Shown here piece by piece: positions 5,657 to 8,240 of a stretch of 8,240 bases of DNA. The position numbers were made by a program, and so were the translations under genes. How positions within the stretch are numbered: the stretch's first letter is position 1; each line of letters opens with the position of its first letter. The DNA is from DATNBT01 sp964579765. GTDB taxonomy: Bacteria > Acidobacteriota > Vicinamibacteria > Vicinamibacterales > CAVVIG01. The stretch lies in assembly GCA_964579765.1 (NCBI GenBank), contig CAZOIK010000432.1, positions 1 to 8,240 on the forward strand. Reading direction: 5' to 3'. Below the pieces are notes generated by a model that searched no databases, was not told where the DNA came from, and saw nothing but the letters and a program-made list of their open reading frames with translations.

Positions 5657-8095
5657 GTGAGCGCGACCGCCGTCGTGGATTTCGACGCCATCGGCCTGAA
5701 GGATCTCGCGACGGTCGGCGGCAAGAACGCCTCGCTCGGCGAGATGTTCCGCGCGCTCGCGCCGAAGGGCGTGGGTCTCCTCGACGGGTTTGCGACGACA
5801 GCGGACGCGTACTGGACGCTGCTGGCGACGGACGCCCTCGAGGCGCGGCTGCGGACGATCTTCACGCCATTCGATCCCGAAGATCTCGGTGAGCTGTCGG
5901 CCCGCGGACAGGCGGCCCGGACGGCCGTGCTGGAGACGCCGCTGCCGGAGGACCTGCGGACCGCAATTCTCGACGCCTACGATCGCCTCTGCGCGCGGCT
6001 CGGCCGCGAACCGGAACTTGCCGTCCGCTCGTCGGCGACGGCGGAAGATCTGCCGGAGGCTTCATTTGCCGGCGCGGCCGAGACGTTTCTCAACGTCCGT
6101 GGCCGCGACGGGCTGCTGCGCGCCGTGCACGCCTGCTACTCGTCGCTGTTCACCGATCGCGCGATCAGCTACCGTGCGCGTCTGGGCTACGACCAGCTGA
6201 AAGTCGCGCTCTCGGTCGGCGTCATGCCGATGGTGCGCTCCGACAAGGCGAGTTCGGGCGTGATGTTCACGCTCGACACCGAGTCGGGGTTTCGCGACGT
6301 GGTGACGGTCACCGGCACGTACGGCCTGGGCGAGTTCGTCGTGCAGGGCGTCGTCTCGCCGGACGAATGGATCGTGTTCACCCCGACGCTCGCCACGGGC
6401 CATCGGTCGATCATCGGACGCCGGCTCGGCACGAAGGAAGTCCGGCTCGTGTACGCCGACGGCAGCAAGGCCACGCGCAGCGAGCCGACGCCGGCCGCCG
6501 ATCGCGCGCGCTTCTGTCTGAGCGACGACGACGTGCTGACGCTGGCGCGCTGGGGTGGTCTGATCGAAGCGCACTACTCGGCGCTGGCGGGTCGTCCGCA
6601 GCCGATGGACATCGAGTGGGCGAAAGACGGCGTGACGGGCAAGCTGGTGATCGTGCAGGCGCGCCCCGAGACCGTGCATTCCACGAAACCGCGCACGGCG
6701 GCGGCGGAGATGTTCCATCTCGCGGCCGCGCCGGGCTCGCCGCTGCTCACGGGACAGGCGGTCGGCGAGAAGATCGCGGCCGGCCGCGTGCGCGTCGTCC
6801 GTGACGCCGCTGCGCTCGACTCGGTGCAGGCCGGCGAGGTGCTCGCCGCCGAAATGACGGACCCGGACTGGGAGCCGGTCATGCGCCGCGTCGCCGCGAT
6901 CGTCACGGACAAGGGCGGCCGGACGGCGCACGCCGCGATCGTGTCGCGGGAATTCGGGCTGCCGGCCATCGTCGGCACCGAGCGGGCGACCACGGTGCTG
7001 CGCGACGGCGACGAGGTGACCGTCTGCTGCGCGGAAGGCGCCGAAGGCCACGTGTATGCCGGTGCGGTCCCGTTCGCGGTGACGCGCGTCGATGCGTCCC
7101 AGGTGCCGCCGACACGGACGAAGGTGATGCTGATCGTCGGCGACCCGAGCCGCGCGTTCGCGCTTTCGGCGATCCCCAACGCCGGCGTCGGCCTGGCGCG
7201 CACGGAGTTCATCGTCACGAGCCACATCGGCGTCCACCCGATGGCGCTCGCGCGCTATCCGCGGCTGAAGGACACGGAGGCAGTGAAGGCGATCGCGCAG
7301 CGGATCGGCGAGGAGGACGCGACGCAGTACTTCATCCGCCGGTTCAGCGAGGGCGTAGCCCGGATTGCGGCGGCGTTTTACCCGAAGCCGGTCGTCGTCC
7401 GCATGAGCGACTTCAAGACGAACGAATACGCGCGGCTGCTGGGCGGCGGCGAGTTCGAGCCGCAGGAAGAGAATCCGATGATCGGGTTCCGGGGCGCCTC
7501 GCGGTACTACGATCCGCGGTACGCGGACGGCTTCGCGCTCGAGTGCGCGGCGTTGCTGCGCGCAAGGCGCGAGCTGGGCCTGACCAACGTCATCGTCATG
7601 ATCCCGTTCTGCCGGACGGTGAACGAAGGACGGCGCGTGCTCGCGGCCATGGCGGAACACGGCCTGCGGCAGGGAGAGGACGGGCTGCAGGTGTATGCGA
7701 TGTGCGAAGTGCCGTCGAACGCCGTGCTGGCCGAGGAGTTCCTCCAGGTGTTCGACGGCTTCTCGATCGGCTCGAACGACCTGACGCAACTCACGCTGGG
7801 GCTCGATCGCGACTCCGGCACCGTCGCGCATCTGTTCGACGAGCGCAACGACGCGGTGCGCTGGCTGATCGCGCGGGCGATTGCCGCCGCGCGGCGGCTG
7901 GGCAAGCCGATCGGCATCTGCGGCCAGGCGCCGTCGGACTATCCGGAGTTCGCGACGTGGCTCGTCGAGCAGGGGATCGACTCGATCTCGCTCAACCCCG
8001 ACGTCGCGATCGCGACGGCCGTGCGTGTCGCGCAGGCCGAGGCCGCCGTCGCCGCCGGCCGGCGAGGCCTTGCCGTGCCCGGGAGGAACCCATGA
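5657..8095 (+). CDS. ppsA: Phosphoenolpyruvate synthase (pyruvate, water dikinase)
   Basis: Makes PEP, AMP and phosphate from pyruvate, ATP and water (EC 2.7.9.2) in the cytoplasm, for gluconeogenic growth. The 812 residues are close to the 792 of the E. coli enzyme, and all three domains are present. The N-terminal ATP-grasp/pyruvate-phosphate dikinase nucleotide domain has GGKNASLGEM (21-30), VRSSATAEDLPEASFAG (123-139) and QARPET (334-339). The swivelling phosphohistidine domain has GGRTAHAAIVSREFGLPAIVG (420-440), with His425 as the phosphocarrier. The C-terminal PEP-binding barrel has LARTEF (513-518), FKTNEYARLLGG (586-597), ENPMIGFRG (605-613), GSNDLTQLTLGLDRD (705-719) and the catalytic Cys755 in GICGQAPS. 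A residue next to the catalytic His is Ala (TAHA), where E. coli has Cys (TCHA). The gene follows the four-domain gene after 40 bp and overlaps the next by 4 bp, so co-transcription is likely. No ppsR-type regulatory kinase gene is visible. Confidence 0.97.
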   Translation: MSATAVVDFDAIGLKDLATVGGKNASLGEMFRALAPKGVGLLDGFATTADAYWTLLATDALEARLRTIFTPFDPEDLGELSARGQAARTAVLETPLPEDLRTAILDAYDRLCARLGREPELAVRSSATAEDLPEASFAGAAETFLNVRGRDGLLRAVHACYSSLFTDRAISYRARLGYDQLKVALSVGVMPMVRSDKASSGVMFTLDTESGFRDVVTVTGTYGLGEFVVQGVVSPDEWIVFTPTLATGHRSIIGRRLGTKEVRLVYADGSKATRSEPTPAADRARFCLSDDDVLTLARWGGLIEAHYSALAGRPQPMDIEWAKDGVTGKLVIVQARPETVHSTKPRTAAAEMFHLAAAPGSPLLTGQAVGEKIAAGRVRVVRDAAALDSVQAGEVLAAEMTDPDWEPVMRRVAAIVTDKGGRTAHAAIVSREFGLPAIVGTERATTVLRDGDEVTVCCAEGAEGHVYAGAVPFAVTRVDASQVPPTRTKVMLIVGDPSRAFALSAIPNAGVGLARTEFIVTSHIGVHPMALARYPRLKDTEAVKAIAQRIGEEDATQYFIRRFSEGVARIAAAFYPKPVVVRMSDFKTNEYARLLGGGEFEPQEENPMIGFRGASRYYDPRYADGFALECAALLRARRELGLTNVIVMIPFCRTVNEGRRVLAAMAEHGLRQGEDGLQVYAMCEVPSNAVLAEEFLQVFDGFSIGSNDLTQLTLGLDRDSGTVAHLFDERNDAVRWLIARAIAAARRLGKPIGICGQAPSDYPEFATWLVEQGIDSISLNPDVAIATAVRVAQAEAAVAAGRRGLAVPGRNP
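8081..8087 (+). promoter_or_regulatory. Shine-Dalgarno for the small downstream gene
   Basis: GGGAGGA, inside the ppsA 3' end, lies 4 bases before the ATG at 8092. With the ATGA stop/start overlap it indicates translational coupling to ppsA. Confidence 0.65.
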
Positions 8096-8240
8096 ACCTG
8101 ACGCTGAGCGACGACGACGTCCATGTCCTCAGAGGCCTGCTACACGACTACCTGCCCGACCTGAAGTACCAGGCGGCGCGCGCCGAAGCGACCCAGATGC
8201 GGCATCTGATGACGATGCGCCAGACGCTGTGCGAGCGGCT
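8092..8240 (+). CDS. Small uncharacterised protein, 3'-truncated by window edge
   Basis: Only the first 49 residues are present, beginning MNLTLSDDDVHVLRGLLHDY. The ATG overlaps the ppsA TGA by 4 bp (ATGA), and a good Shine-Dalgarno precedes it. The sequence is charged and helical in character, with no membrane segment or signal peptide. The pattern 'LTLsxxxxxxLRxLLxxYLxDLK' followed by a run of Arg, Glu and Met resembles a common class of small proteins of unknown function of about 60-80 residues in Acidobacteriota and other high-GC bacteria. That resemblance is from memory, and no function is known to me. Its end lies outside the window, so it could also be the N-terminus of something longer. 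Confidence 0.7.
   Translation, partial: MNLTLSDDDVHVLRGLLHDYLPDLKYQAARAEATQMRHLMTMRQTLCER

Noticed and set aside
3495..5660. A 721-codon plus-strand open frame overlapping the four-domain gene, and a 652-codon minus-strand one (3517-5475).
   Set aside because: Both are Arg/Ala/His-rich low-complexity shadows caused by high GC. They show no domain motifs, while the overlapping frame carries complete ligase, ACP and PlsC motifs.
6062..7831. A 589-codon minus-strand open frame opposite ppsA.
   Set aside because: Arg/His/Asp-rich antisense shadow with no recognisable motif; ppsA is fully accounted for on the plus strand.
1..8240. Mobile elements, CRISPR arrays, tRNA or rRNA genes.
   Set aside because: No transposase or integrase motifs, direct-repeat arrays or recognisable RNA gene sequences; the window is almost entirely covered by five genes.

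Overview
The window is a GC-rich (about two thirds G+C by eye), densely coded bacterial chromosome segment. Long open frames in every phase are a by-product of that composition. The gene content and the style of the proteins resemble Acidobacteriota, perhaps the Vicinamibacteria. These include an UMF1-type transporter, an AMP-ligase/ACP/PlsC fusion whose N-terminus reads 'DFFDRY...LVYDDGFRRWTY', and a small 'LTLSDDDVHVLRGLL' protein. The assignment is from memory of similar proteins, not a search; other high-GC phyla remain possible. I see no mobile element, tRNA, rRNA, CRISPR array or clear repeat.

Layout. (1) 1-900, plus strand: the 3' part of a CapA-family gene (poly-gamma-glutamate/capsule-type metallophosphoesterase fold), cut by the window edge. 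(2) 885-about 2240, minus strand: an UMF1/Atg22-like MFS permease. It converges on capA so tightly that the two stop regions overlap by 16 bp. (3) About 2241-2403: a short divergent intergenic region. (4) 2404-5616, plus strand: a 1070-residue protein with four recognisable modules in one frame. These are a NodB-type polysaccharide deacetylase, an acyl-AMP ligase (fatty acyl-CoA/ACP synthetase type), an acyl carrier protein and a PlsC-type glycerolipid acyltransferase. (5) 5657-8095, plus strand: phosphoenolpyruvate synthase (ppsA), complete. (6) 8092 to the right edge, plus strand: the start of a small protein that overlaps the ppsA stop by 4 bp.

Genes 4-6 look like one transcription unit: a 40-bp gap, then an ATGA overlap, each with a good Shine-Dalgarno. 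The ppsA product makes PEP from pyruvate and has no obvious direct link to the lipid enzyme beyond co-transcription.

The main item of interest is the four-domain protein. Activating a fatty acid, loading it on a carrier and transferring it is the logic of Aas-like acyltransferase/acyl-ACP synthetases. Placing a deacetylase in front recalls the deacetylate-then-N-acylate logic of NodB/NodF/NodA. Whether it makes an acylated amino-sugar lipid is inference only. The deacetylase module lacks the second metal-binding histidine of the canonical motif, so it may be altered or inactive.
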